Of a stretch of DNA of 64,000 bases, positions 15,948-24,346 are shown in pieces. The stretch's first letter is position 1; each line of letters starts with the position of its first letter. Where the stretch lies: contig CAJTFO010000008.1 in NCBI GenBank assembly GCA_910575755.1, positions 1-64,000 on the forward strand, written 5' to 3'. The notes beneath the pieces are model-generated. The model saw only the letters and a list, made by a program, of their open reading frames with translations, was not told the origin of the DNA and made no database searches. Source of the DNA: Desulfovibrionaceae bacterium (lineage in GTDB: Bacteria; Desulfobacterota; Desulfovibrionia; Desulfovibrionales; Desulfovibrionaceae). Made by a program: the position numbers and the translations under genes.

Positions 15948-17138
15948 ATGGAGTATATTGATCTCAAGGCACAGCAAGCCCGCATCAGGGAAAATATTGA
16001 AAGGCGCATGGCCGCAGTCCTGGCGCATGGCCAGTATATCATGGGCCCGGAAGTGCGCGAGCTGGAAGAGGCCTTGGCCCGTTTTACCGGCGCGACACAT
16101 TGCATCGGTTGCGCTTCTGGAACCAACGCTCTGGAGCTTGTGCTTGCGGCATGGGGCATAGGCCCCGGCGATGCCGTGTTCACCACAACGCTTTCCTTTA
16201 TCGCAACAGCGGAAACCATCGCCAGATGCGGCGCACAGCCCATTTTTATAGACATTGATCCGCGTACCTACAATCTGGATGCCAGCCGGCTTGAGGATGC
16301 CATTCTCGCGGTACGGGAGCGGGACTGTTCCCGCCACCCCCTGCCGCAAAGCGCCCTGAATGCAGCCCTGACGCCACGCGCCCTTGTGGTGGTGGACCTT
16401 TTTGGCAACCCTGCGGACTATGACGCCCTGCTTGCCATAGCCAAACGTCATGAACTGCTGGTTCTGGAGGATGGCGCCCAGGCTCTGGGCGGCATGTACA
16501 AGGGAAAGATGCTGTGCAATTGCGGCTGTCATGCGGCCACCACCAGTTTTTTCCCGGCCAAGCCTCTGGGCTGTTATGGCGATGGGGGCGCGGTGTTTAC
16601 CAATGACGCCGGTCTGGCCGAACTGATCGACTCCCTGCGCTATCATGGCCGCCGCGACGCCCGGAACAAGAACGACAATGTGCGCCTTGGCTGCAATGGG
16701 CGTCTGGATACCTTGCAGGCCGCCATTCTTCTGGGCAAGCTGGACATTTTTCCGGAAGAGCTGGCCCTGCGCCGTGAAGTGGCGCAACGGTATGAACGGC
16801 TCTTGAAACAAAACGCTGCCCATATTCTTGCGCCTTGCCTGACGGAAGGGGGCGTTTCCAATTGGGCGCAGTACACGGTGCGGCTGCCGCAGGGGGTTGA
16901 TCGCGCGGCCGTCATGCAGCGTCTGAAGGCGCGGGGCATTCCCAGCGCCATCAATTACCCCAGGGCCATGCACCAGCAGACGTGCATGCGCTGCCTGGGC
17001 TATGCGCCAGACGCCTTCCCGCATGTGCAGGAGGCTTGTGCCCGCGTCCTCTCTCTGCCCATGCATCCCTATTTGTCGGAAAACGATCAGCAGGCGGTCG
17101 TTGACGCATTGACATGCGCCTGCGGAGGTGCGGCATGA
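15948..17138 (+). CDS. DegT/DnrJ aminotransferase, WbpE/WlbC-like
   Basis: Encodes 396 residues of the PLP-dependent sugar aminotransferase family. The Schiff-base Lys is about residue 205 (SFFPAKPLGCYGDGG). Upstream motifs are CASGTNALELVL and LVLEDGAQALGG. Next to an N-acetyltransferase and a WlbA-type dehydrogenase, it most likely converts UDP-3-keto-GlcNAcA to the 3-amino sugar. That is the WbpE/WlbC step toward UDP-2,3-diacetamido-2,3-dideoxyglucuronate. The ATG at 15948 is chosen over a TTG five codons upstream. First gene of the cluster; its end overlaps a dehydrogenase remnant by 4 bp. It is unusual in having CNCGC just before the active site. Confidence 0.88.
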   Translation: MEYIDLKAQQARIRENIERRMAAVLAHGQYIMGPEVRELEEALARFTGATHCIGCASGTNALELVLAAWGIGPGDAVFTTTLSFIATAETIARCGAQPIFIDIDPRTYNLDASRLEDAILAVRERDCSRHPLPQSALNAALTPRALVVVDLFGNPADYDALLAIAKRHELLVLEDGAQALGGMYKGKMLCNCGCHAATTSFFPAKPLGCYGDGGAVFTNDAGLAELIDSLRYHGRRDARNKNDNVRLGCNGRLDTLQAAILLGKLDIFPEELALRREVAQRYERLLKQNAAHILAPCLTEGGVSNWAQYTVRLPQGVDRAAVMQRLKARGIPSAINYPRAMHQQTCMRCLGYAPDAFPHVQEACARVLSLPMHPYLSENDQQAVVDALTCACGGAA

Positions 17139-17299
17139 TCAGGGTAGCTCTTGTCGGTTGCGGCAGAATAGCCAAACGCCATGCGGAACTTTTGGCCGGG
17201 GGACATATCCGCGAATCCATTGAAACAGGCAGGGAAGTTGTTCTCCGCTTCCAGCCAAAGCTGTGCCGCCTCGGGCATGGCGGCGGGGCGCGGCCATGA
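17135..17299 (+). pseudogene. Internally deleted Gfo/Idh/MocA dehydrogenase remnant
   Basis: An open frame of 54 codons. Residues 1-25 ([20 protein letters not shown]...) are the start of a Rossmann-fold sugar dehydrogenase with the GCGRIA nucleotide loop. Residues 26-54 ([21 protein letters not shown]) look like the C-terminal end of the same family. The ~300 residues between them are missing and the frame is kept, which points to an in-frame deletion. It starts with an ATGA overlap on the aminotransferase and overlaps the acetyltransferase start by 4 bp. It cannot make an active enzyme. The complete dehydrogenase at 17802 is a separate gene. Confidence 0.7.
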
Positions 17300-17817
17300 G
17301 CGCGCGGATTCATGAAACAGCCTGCATTGATGCGGGCGCGCGGATCGGAGAGGGGACGCGCATCTGGCATTTCTGCCATGTGCGGGAATCCGCAGTCATT
17401 GGCAGCGGCTGCAATATAGGGCAGAATGTGTATATAGACGCGCATGTGCGCATTGGCAACAACTGCAAGATTCAGAACAACGTCAGCGTCTATACGCATG
17501 TCACGCTTGAAGATGATGTCTTTTGCGGGCCGAGTGTTGTTTTTACCAATGTATACAATCCCCGCGCCGCCCTTGCCAAAATGGACCAGGCGCGCCCCAC
17601 GCGCGTTTGCAGGGGCGCGACCCTGGGGGCCAACAGCACCATTGTGTGCGGCGTGACCATAGGGTCTTACGCCTTTGTGGGGGCCGGCGCCGTGGTTACG
17701 CGCGATGTGCCTGCCTATGCCCTGGTTTACGGCAACCCCGCCCGGCAGCACGGCTGGGTCGGCGAGGATGGGGAAGGAACCGTGCGTTCGGGAGGGTGGT
17801 CATGTTTTCCTGTATAA
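17296..17817 (+). CDS. Sugar N-acetyltransferase, WbpD/WlbB-like
   Basis: Encodes 173 residues, almost entirely left-handed beta-helix hexapeptide repeats ([22 protein letters not shown], then [13 protein letters not shown] and [23 protein letters not shown]). The opening [25 protein letters not shown] is typical of WbpD/WlbB enzymes, which acetylate UDP-GlcNAc(3NH2)A from acetyl-CoA. Catalytic His candidates are in IWHFCHV. It sits between the matching aminotransferase and dehydrogenase, which supports the pathway assignment. The end overlaps the next start by 16 bp. The last residues after HGWVGEDG are poorly conserved. Confidence 0.87.
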   Translation: MSARIHETACIDAGARIGEGTRIWHFCHVRESAVIGSGCNIGQNVYIDAHVRIGNNCKIQNNVSVYTHVTLEDDVFCGPSVVFTNVYNPRAALAKMDQARPTRVCRGATLGANSTIVCGVTIGSYAFVGAGAVVTRDVPAYALVYGNPARQHGWVGEDGEGTVRSGGWSCFPV

Positions 17818-18854
17818 AGGAGCGCCCCATTACAATGGCGGTGGTCGGCTGTGGGCGGATAGCAAAAAACCATTTTGAGTCCATTGCAAAGCACGCCAAT
17901 GACCTCAAGCTTGTGGCCGTATGCGATGATAACGCCGATGTGCTGAAAAAGCATGTGGATACCTGGCATGTGCCCGGCTATGATAATTACGAAACCATGC
18001 TGCGCGAGACCGAGTGTGACCTTGTGGCGCTGTGCACGCCTTCCGGCCTGCATTCCCAGCAGGCAATCCTGGCTGCCCGTCATGGCCGGCATGTGATGAC
18101 GGAAAAGCCCATGGCCACCAGATGGGCTGATGGCCTGGCTATGGTGCGCGCTTGCGATGAGGCGAACGTCCGCCTGTTTGTGATCAAGCAGAACAGGCGC
18201 AATGCAACCTTGCAGTTGCTCAAGCGCGCTCTGGATGAAAAGCGTTTCGGCAGGATCCACATGGTGCATCTCAATGTTTTCTGGACGCGCCCGCAGGAAT
18301 ATTATGATTCGGCCAAATGGCGGGGCACCTGGGAGATGGACGGCGGGGCCTTCATGAACCAGGCCAGCCATTATGTGGATCTGCTGGAGTGGCTCATCGG
18401 CCCCATAGCGGATGTGCAGGCCATGACGGGCACTCTGGCCCGGGACATAGAGGTGGAGGACACCGGTGTGCTGAACGTGCGCTGGCGTAGCGGCACGCTG
18501 GGTTCCATGGCCGTCACCATGCTGACCTGGCCCAAAAACCTGGAAGGTTCCATTACCATTCTGGGAGAGCGCGGCACTGTCCGCATAGGCGGGGTGGCCG
18601 TCAATGAAATCGAAATCTGGCAGTTTGCGGAAGAGCGCGACTACGACCGGGAGATCAAAAACGCCAGCTACCAGACTACATCCGTCTACGGCTTTGGTCA
18701 TCCCCTCTATTACAAGAATGTCATTGATGTGCTGCGCGGCGCGGCCCAGCCGGAAACAGACGGCCGCGAAGGCCTGAAATCCCTGGAAGTGCTTATTGCC
18801 GCCTATATTTCCGCCCGAGACCGGCGCACTGTGGCCCTGCCGCTGGAATACTGA
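17802..18854 (+). CDS. WlbA-like UDP-GlcNAcA 3-dehydrogenase (Gfo/Idh/MocA family)
   Basis: Encodes 350 residues. The N-terminal Rossmann fold has [13 protein letters not shown] (about 15-27). The family EKP motif is near Lys102 ([12 protein letters not shown]). Substrate-domain signatures are [19 protein letters not shown] and [18 protein letters not shown], which I recall as strongly WlbA-like. WlbA oxidises the 3-OH of UDP-GlcNAc-uronate with NAD+ and passes the ketone to the aminotransferase. The UDP-GlcNAc 6-dehydrogenase that would feed it is not in the window. The ATG at 17802 overlaps the acetyltransferase; a second ATG lies at residue 12. Confidence 0.88.
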   Translation: MFSCIKERPITMAVVGCGRIAKNHFESIAKHANDLKLVAVCDDNADVLKKHVDTWHVPGYDNYETMLRETECDLVALCTPSGLHSQQAILAARHGRHVMTEKPMATRWADGLAMVRACDEANVRLFVIKQNRRNATLQLLKRALDEKRFGRIHMVHLNVFWTRPQEYYDSAKWRGTWEMDGGAFMNQASHYVDLLEWLIGPIADVQAMTGTLARDIEVEDTGVLNVRWRSGTLGSMAVTMLTWPKNLEGSITILGERGTVRIGGVAVNEIEIWQFAEERDYDREIKNASYQTTSVYGFGHPLYYKNVIDVLRGAAQPETDGREGLKSLEVLIAAYISARDRRTVALPLEY

Positions 18855-18868
18855 GCGGAGTGCCAGCA

Positions 18869-20368
18869 ATGAAAATACTTTTCGCCGGCTTGGAGACTTC
18901 CGCTGTCATTCGCAATCTTTCCTTGGGGCTTGGCGAGCTTGGTCATGATGTTGATACGGCGATTCCCGTTCATAACCCTTTTTACAAGTATTCCTATACA
19001 TACGAAATTCCGCCGCACTTTTTCGTCAGAGCTCTTGCCGGCGAGAGTGGCGACAGGCCCTTTTTGTGTTCGCAGATTGTTCCGCGCGACGAATTTTACG
19101 AGTTTGTGGAGCCATATGATGTCGTTGTTTTTCATACGGACGACATCCTGCTGCCCGGCATGAGCAGTATCCCCATCCTGCGCAGGATGGGCAAAAAAAT
19201 CATTTTTCGCAATACGGGTTCCAATGGCCGCTTTCTTTACCCTGGCGCGTTGCTCTGGAACAGATATGGCGCGCTTTTCAACATTTCAGGGGAAGAAGCA
19301 GACTATTTGCAGAATCCGAAGGGTGACTGGACAAACCCGCAGGAATACCTTGGTTATGTTGCGTATGCCTACCGCATTGGCCCAAAGCTGTACAAGGAAT
19401 GCGTCAATGCGCTGTTTACGGATGTCATTACCAACTGCCCGGCGCACAGTTCGCTGAATTTTTCGCCGTTTTTTCTTGGCCTCAACACGTTCGATCCCCA
19501 GGGCATTGACCCGCGCATTCCGGCCCGTCAAAAGCCCGTCATCATTCATGCGCCTTCGCGAGAGGCCTTCAAGGGCACGCGGGACATCCTGGCCTGCCTT
19601 GAGGAACTGCGCGCTGAAGGGCTGGACTTTGAGCTGGTCAAGCCGCAGAAGCTCCCCAACCGGCAATTGCGCACGCTGCTCACCATGGCGGATATTGTCA
19701 TCAATGATCTGGCCTGCGGCAATCACGGCATTCTGGGCAATGAGGGCATGGCTCACGGCTGCGCCGTGCTGGGGGGAAATTCGCCCGAGGTGGCCCCTCT
19801 GCCCCTGCACAGGCCCGTCATCCCCATCACGCGCGCCACGCTGAAGGCGCAGATCAGGCGCGCCGTTCTGGATGTGCCCTTCCGCGTCCGCGTGGCGGAA
19901 GCCGGCATTGCCTATGTCAATGCCGTGCATCATCCAGCCAGGGCGGCGGCCTATCTTCTGTCATGCCTGGAGCGCGCCGCGGAAAAGGACTACGACTATT
20001 ATCCCACGCTCTTTCTTGATAATGCCTTTCTGCCGGACTACGCCGGGTGGATCAGGGAACATCAGATTCAGTTTTACGCGCCGGACAAAGATTTTACCCC
20101 TGGCTCCTGGAAAGAAAAAATTCCCCCCATGCTGCAGGAGCTTCTGTGTCGGGCGCTGTTTAAAGCCGGTGTGCATCCGCATACGGATATGGAAAAATTT
20201 CTGGCGGCCGGCTTTGTGGAAAAACTCCAGACCCGCTACCTTCCCCGCTGGGACATTTCGCGGCTGCGGCAGGTCAACCCCTGGCTCTGGCTGGGCGAAA
20301 ACGCGGGCAAGGGCATTGCCAGTGAGGAGTATATTCCCTTTGCCGAACTTGCGGGAGAACTACAGTGA
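18869..20368 (+). CDS. Glycosyltransferase-like protein (GT-B type)
   Basis: Encodes 499 residues, probably cytoplasmic. The start MKILFAGLETSAVIRNLSLGLGELGHDV is the first Rossmann strand and loop of a GT-B glycosyltransferase. The second half has PVIIHAPSREAFKGTRDILACLEEL and DIVINDLACGNHGILGNEGMAHGCAVLGG, resembling the donor-binding motif (E-x7-E-like region) of GT4 enzymes. The C-terminal ~120 residues (from about 380) are not typical of GT4 and I cannot assign them. It is the only glycosyltransferase-like gene in the cluster. The ATG at 18869 lies 14 bp after the dehydrogenase; the end overlaps the next gene (GTGA). Confidence 0.7.
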   Translation: MKILFAGLETSAVIRNLSLGLGELGHDVDTAIPVHNPFYKYSYTYEIPPHFFVRALAGESGDRPFLCSQIVPRDEFYEFVEPYDVVVFHTDDILLPGMSSIPILRRMGKKIIFRNTGSNGRFLYPGALLWNRYGALFNISGEEADYLQNPKGDWTNPQEYLGYVAYAYRIGPKLYKECVNALFTDVITNCPAHSSLNFSPFFLGLNTFDPQGIDPRIPARQKPVIIHAPSREAFKGTRDILACLEELRAEGLDFELVKPQKLPNRQLRTLLTMADIVINDLACGNHGILGNEGMAHGCAVLGGNSPEVAPLPLHRPVIPITRATLKAQIRRAVLDVPFRVRVAEAGIAYVNAVHHPARAAAYLLSCLERAAEKDYDYYPTLFLDNAFLPDYAGWIREHQIQFYAPDKDFTPGSWKEKIPPMLQELLCRALFKAGVHPHTDMEKFLAAGFVEKLQTRYLPRWDISRLRQVNPWLWLGENAGKGIASEEYIPFAELAGELQ

Positions 20369-21477
20369 CCGTGCCCATCATCAGACCCGTGTTCGATCAG
20401 GCTGAGCTGGATGCTCTGACCGCCTGCCTTGAGAGCGGCATGGTCAGTCAGGGAACCCGCGTTGCCGATTTTGAGCGCCTGTTTGCCGCGTATCTGGGCA
20501 AGGGCGACGCGGTGGCGCTCTCCTCCTGCACGGCGGCCCTGCATGTGGCGCTGCTGGCCCTGGGGGTTGGCCCGGGCGATGAGGTCATTGTGCCGGCCCT
20601 TACCTGGGTGGCCACGGCCAATGCCGTGGCCTGCACGGGCGCGCGTCCGGTCTTTGCCGATGTGCAGCCGGAAACCTTCGCGCTTGACCCTGATGCCGCC
20701 AGACGCGTGTTGAGTCCGCGCACCCGGGGGATCATTCCCGTGCATCTCTTTGGCCTGTGCGCGGATATGGACGCCCTTGCCGGCCTTGCCGGAGAGCATG
20801 GCCTCTTTGTGCTGGAAGACGCGGCCTGCGCCCTTGGCTCGCTGTACAAAGGCCGCCGCGCTGGCCTGCTGGGAGATGCGAGCTGTTTTTCCTTCCACCC
20901 GCGCAAGGTCATCACCACGGGCGAAGGCGGGATGATATGTTCGGAACGGGCGGATATCCTGCGCACGGCCCGCAGTCTGCGCAGTCACGGCTGCCGCCCG
21001 CTGGCCGCCGAAGCGCCGGCCTGGGCCATGCCGGAGGTGCCTCATCTGGGATATAACTACCGCATGACGGATCTGCAGGGTGCTCTGGGGTGCGCGCAGA
21101 TGGCGAAACTGGAGGACATTCTTGCCGAGCGGGCGCGCATTGCCGATGTATATGCCGGCCTGCTGCGCGGCACGTCTGTCATGCCGCCGCTGACGCCCGC
21201 GGACTGCCGCCATTCCTGGCAATCCTATGTGGTGCGCTTTGCGGACATGGCCAGCCGCAACGCCGCAGCGGATCGTCTGACGCGGGCGGGCGTGCAGTGC
21301 CGCCCCGGCACTCACGCCGTACACCGCCTGGGCTGGCATCGTGCCCGCATTGCCGCCCAGTCCGATATTTGCCCGGCCGCCAGCCTGTGCGAAGACACCA
21401 GTCTGGCGCTGCCTGTAGTACATGGTATGGATTTTGCTACACAACAGGCCATAGTGTCGGAGCTGCTCAACGCATAA
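20365..21477 (+). CDS. Second DegT/DnrJ sugar aminotransferase
   Basis: Encodes 370 residues. The PLP Lys is about residue 181 (SCFSFHPRKVITTGEGGM), with ALSSCTAALHVALLAL and LFVLEDAACALGS earlier. It is only distantly similar to the aminotransferase at 15948, so it probably acts on a different keto sugar. The start is GTG in a GTGA overlap with the glycosyltransferase stop, a translational coupling signal. The next gene is an SDR epimerase/dehydratase, which could supply its keto substrate. The exact substrate cannot be told from sequence. Confidence 0.88.
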   Translation: MTVPIIRPVFDQAELDALTACLESGMVSQGTRVADFERLFAAYLGKGDAVALSSCTAALHVALLALGVGPGDEVIVPALTWVATANAVACTGARPVFADVQPETFALDPDAARRVLSPRTRGIIPVHLFGLCADMDALAGLAGEHGLFVLEDAACALGSLYKGRRAGLLGDASCFSFHPRKVITTGEGGMICSERADILRTARSLRSHGCRPLAAEAPAWAMPEVPHLGYNYRMTDLQGALGCAQMAKLEDILAERARIADVYAGLLRGTSVMPPLTPADCRHSWQSYVVRFADMASRNAAADRLTRAGVQCRPGTHAVHRLGWHRARIAAQSDICPAASLCEDTSLALPVVHGMDFATQQAIVSELLNA

Positions 21478-21563
21478 AAACAGCGGCGCCAGTCAAAAAT
21501 TGTATTTCCGCGCGCGACGCGGGCGCTGCTCCTGAAACCGGGATGCGGCGCGCAGGGAGCCAT

Positions 21564-22508
21564 ATGTTGCAAAATTCCACCATCTGTATTACGGGCGGGG
21601 CCGGCTTCATCGGTTCCGAGCTGGCGTCTGTACTTGTGGAACACAACAAGGTCGTCGTCTTTGACAATTTTTCCCGCAATGCGCTTTCATCCAAGGTTTG
21701 CGCCAACCATCCCAATCTGACGGTCATCAAGGGTGATATCTGCGACTTTGACGCCGTGTTTGAAGCCTGCCGCGGGGCGGATTACATCATTCACTGCGCT
21801 GGCATCGCGGGCATCAATACCGTGTGCCGCAGTCCCACGCGTACCTTGCAGGTAAACATGATCGGCTCCTGGAACCTGCTGGAGGCGGCTGCCCGCCACG
21901 GGCTGGTGCGGCGGGTCATCAGCTTTTCCACTTCGGAAGTGTTTGGCGGCATGGCCTTCGGCTCGTCGGAGATGGACAGAAGCGTCATCGGCGCCGCCGG
22001 GGAAGCCCGCTGGACATACGCCGTCTCCAAGCTGGCCGAGGAACATATGTCCATCGCCTATTGCAGGGAGAAAGGGCTCCCCAGCACGGTGCTGCGCCCG
22101 TTTAACATCTATGGGCCGGGCCAGGTGGGGGAGGGCGCGCTTAAGATATTTGTGGAGCAGGCATTGAAAAACGAGCCTATCACCATTTATGGCGACGGCA
22201 CGCAGATTCGCTCCTGGTGCTATGTTTCCGACATGGTGGCGGCCACGCTCCTTTGCATGGAAAACGACGGAGCCATCGGCGAATCCTTCAATATCGGCAA
22301 TGTCCGCAGTGTGGAGACCATTTACGGCCTGGCCAATACCGTGGTGCGCATTTGCAATTCCTCATCGCTCATCCGTTTTGTCCCGGCAAAGTCAGCGGAT
22401 ATAGAGCTGCGTATCCCCTGTGTTAAAAAAGCCAAGGAAGTACTTGGTTTTGAAGCCAGGGTCGATCTGGAGGAGGGCATTCGGCTTACCGCGGCATCGT
22501 TGCGGTAG
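21564..22508 (+). CDS. NAD-dependent epimerase/dehydratase (extended SDR)
   Basis: Encodes 314 residues. The nucleotide motif TGGAGFIGS is at residues 9-17 and the catalytic YxxxK is Tyr152/Lys156 (YAVSKL). A Ser/Thr-rich block (SFSTSEVFGG) precedes it as the catalytic Ser/Thr. The family covers UDP-sugar 4-epimerases, 4,6-dehydratases and decarboxylases; the sequence alone does not choose. The segment RPFNIYGPGQVGEGALKIFVEQAL is the nucleotide-sugar binding region. GCAGGGAG precedes the ATG. It is 86 bp after the aminotransferase, the largest gap in the early cluster. Confidence 0.88.
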   Translation: MLQNSTICITGGAGFIGSELASVLVEHNKVVVFDNFSRNALSSKVCANHPNLTVIKGDICDFDAVFEACRGADYIIHCAGIAGINTVCRSPTRTLQVNMIGSWNLLEAAARHGLVRRVISFSTSEVFGGMAFGSSEMDRSVIGAAGEARWTYAVSKLAEEHMSIAYCREKGLPSTVLRPFNIYGPGQVGEGALKIFVEQALKNEPITIYGDGTQIRSWCYVSDMVAATLLCMENDGAIGESFNIGNVRSVETIYGLANTVVRICNSSSLIRFVPAKSADIELRIPCVKKAKEVLGFEARVDLEEGIRLTAASLR

Positions 22509-22544
22509 GAAAGGCCGCGGCAGACGGATTGTGACGGGGCGGCC

Positions 22545-23234
22545 ATGCGCGTGGGAATTCTGGCGGACGCACACGGCAATCTTGCGGGGCTTGACGCCTG
22601 CCTGAATTTTTTGCGTGGGCGGAACATCGCGCACTGTCTGTACCTGGGCGACGCGGTGGGCTACTTTGCCCAGTCGGAGGCGGTGTGCGCCCGTCTGCGC
22701 GCTTTGTCCCCCACGATTGTGCAGGGCAACCATGAGGCCATGCTGGCAGGGCAGCTTCCCGTCACGCCTGAAGCGCGGGACATCATCCGGCTGCCCTCAA
22801 GGCCCGGCCCGCAGACTCTCCTCTGGCTGCGGGAGTGCGCCGCCGTGGGGCCGTGCCGGGAAGTGTGCCTTGGCGGCAGGCGCATCCATATGGCGCACGG
22901 CAGCCCGCAAAACCCCCTGCTGGGACGTATTGAGAGCAGTGACCAGGTGACGGCGACAGGGTATGACGTGATAGTGCTGGGGCATACCCACCGTCCCTTT
23001 GTGGGCTGCTCCCCTTCCGGGGCGCTGGCGCTTAACCCGGGTTCCTGCGGTTATCCGCGCGACAACGGGCGCTGTCTTTCCCTGGCTGTGCTGGATACCG
23101 TCAGCATGGCAGCCGAAATTTTTCGCATTCCCTTTGTCTGGCCGCAAGACCTGCTGGAGCAGGCCCATTCCGCCGTGCGGCGGGCGCTGAACCGTATGGC
23201 CCCCCCACTGGGGACTATGGTGGCACTGCCATGA
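22545..23234 (+). CDS. Calcineurin-like metallophosphoesterase
   Basis: Encodes 229 residues with the full metal-binding set: ADAHGN (D-x-H), YLGDAVGY (GD), VQGNHEAM (GNHE), HMAHGSP (H) and VLGHTHRPF (GHxH). This is the YfcE/MJ0936 subgroup, small two-metal phosphoesterases. Within a glycan cluster it might cleave a phospho-intermediate such as a cyclic or diester-linked sugar phosphate; that is inference. It overlaps the ATP-grasp gene by ATGA, so the two are probably translated together. Confidence 0.85.
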   Translation: MRVGILADAHGNLAGLDACLNFLRGRNIAHCLYLGDAVGYFAQSEAVCARLRALSPTIVQGNHEAMLAGQLPVTPEARDIIRLPSRPGPQTLLWLRECAAVGPCREVCLGGRRIHMAHGSPQNPLLGRIESSDQVTATGYDVIVLGHTHRPFVGCSPSGALALNPGSCGYPRDNGRCLSLAVLDTVSMAAEIFRIPFVWPQDLLEQAHSAVRRALNRMAPPLGTMVALP

Positions 23235-24346
23235 ATGAAATCAGAGTTTTTGTTACCGCGACAGGATGCGCCGGTGTGGGCGAACAACTGCTCAAGACCC
23301 TGCGGCTTTCCTCCCTGCCGCTGCACATCACCGCGGCGGACTGCGCGCCCTACAGTTCCGGCTTTGCCGGCAGCGATGCCGCTTGCATTCTGCCCCCCGC
23401 GCGGGACGAGCGTTTTTCCGAGACGCTCCTGCGGGAGTGCAGAAACCGGCGCATCAGAGCGCTTTTTATCGGCAGCGAGGCGGAATTGTCCGTCATTGCC
23501 CCCCTGCGGGGGGAATTTGAGCGCGAGGGAATTTTTCTGCCCGTGCAGCCGCCTGAAGTGTTGCGCTGCTGTATGGACAAGGCCGGGTTGTATGAGCGCC
23601 TTGCCGGCCTGGGTTTTTATGTTCCCTGGCACTGCCGTGTGGGCCGGCCTGCCGATCTGGCGGGGCATCCCGACTATCCTCTGATCTTCAAGCCTTCACG
23701 GCAGTCCGGCGGCTCTGCCGATGTATTCATTGTCAGAAACGCTCTTGAGCGGGATTTTTTTGCCGAATACCTGCTCGCGCTTCACGGTGAGTTTGTGGCA
23801 CAGGCATATGTGGGAACTCCGGAAGAGGAATTCACCATCGGTGTTCTGCACGATATGGATGGCGCGCGCCTGGGCGCGCTGGCCCTGCACCGCGACCTGG
23901 GGTCGGCCTTCAGCCGCCGTCTGCGCGTTGCCAACACCACAGCCCGCCCCGCCCTTGGGCCGCAGCTTGTCATCAGCAGCGGCATTTCTCAGGGCGTGCT
24001 GGGCGCTTTCCCCGAGCTGTGCGCGCAGGGCATAGCCATTGCCGAGGCTCTTGGCAGCCGTGGCCCCATGAATATACAATGCCGCCGCGTGGACGGGCGG
24101 CTTTGCCTTTTTGAGATCAATCCGCGATTTTCCGGCACAACGCCGTTGCGCGCGCTGGGGGGCTGGAACGAGCCGGAAATCCTCATGCGTCGGCATATCC
24201 TTGGGGAACTGACGGCGCCGCAGGTACCTTCCGGCAGCCTGCGGATCGGGCGCAGGCTTGAAGAAGTCATCATCACAGAAGAACAGCAAGGAGAACAGGC
24301 GTGCAGAATACAGACAGACGCTATGCCCAATTTGTCACATATCTGA
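23231..24346 (+). CDS. ATP-grasp ligase (CarB-like)
   Basis: Encodes 371 residues. An N-terminal pre-ATP-grasp Rossmann region (VFVTATGCAGVGEQLLKTL) is followed by the ATP-grasp core. In the core, PLIFKPSRQSGGSADVFIV is the ATP-binding Lys loop, FVAQAYVGTPEEEFTIGVL the hinge, and LFEINPRFSGTTPL the metal-binding E-x-N motif. Such enzymes join a carboxylate to an amine or thiol through acyl phosphate. In a cluster that makes a uronic-acid amino sugar, amidation of the uronate or attachment of an amino acid is plausible but unproven. It starts with ATGA overlap on the phosphoesterase and overlaps the radical SAM gene by 46 bp. Confidence 0.85.
   Translation: MNEIRVFVTATGCAGVGEQLLKTLRLSSLPLHITAADCAPYSSGFAGSDAACILPPARDERFSETLLRECRNRRIRALFIGSEAELSVIAPLRGEFEREGIFLPVQPPEVLRCCMDKAGLYERLAGLGFYVPWHCRVGRPADLAGHPDYPLIFKPSRQSGGSADVFIVRNALERDFFAEYLLALHGEFVAQAYVGTPEEEFTIGVLHDMDGARLGALALHRDLGSAFSRRLRVANTTARPALGPQLVISSGISQGVLGAFPELCAQGIAIAEALGSRGPMNIQCRRVDGRLCLFEINPRFSGTTPLRALGGWNEPEILMRRHILGELTAPQVPSGSLRIGRRLEEVIITEEQQGEQACRIQTDAMPNLSHI

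Noticed and set aside
21090..21563. N-terminal extension of the SDR epimerase into the preceding aminotransferase gene
   Set aside because: The frame is open, but the Rossmann GxxGxxG motif must be near the start, and a ribosome site (GCAGGGAG) precedes the ATG at 21564.
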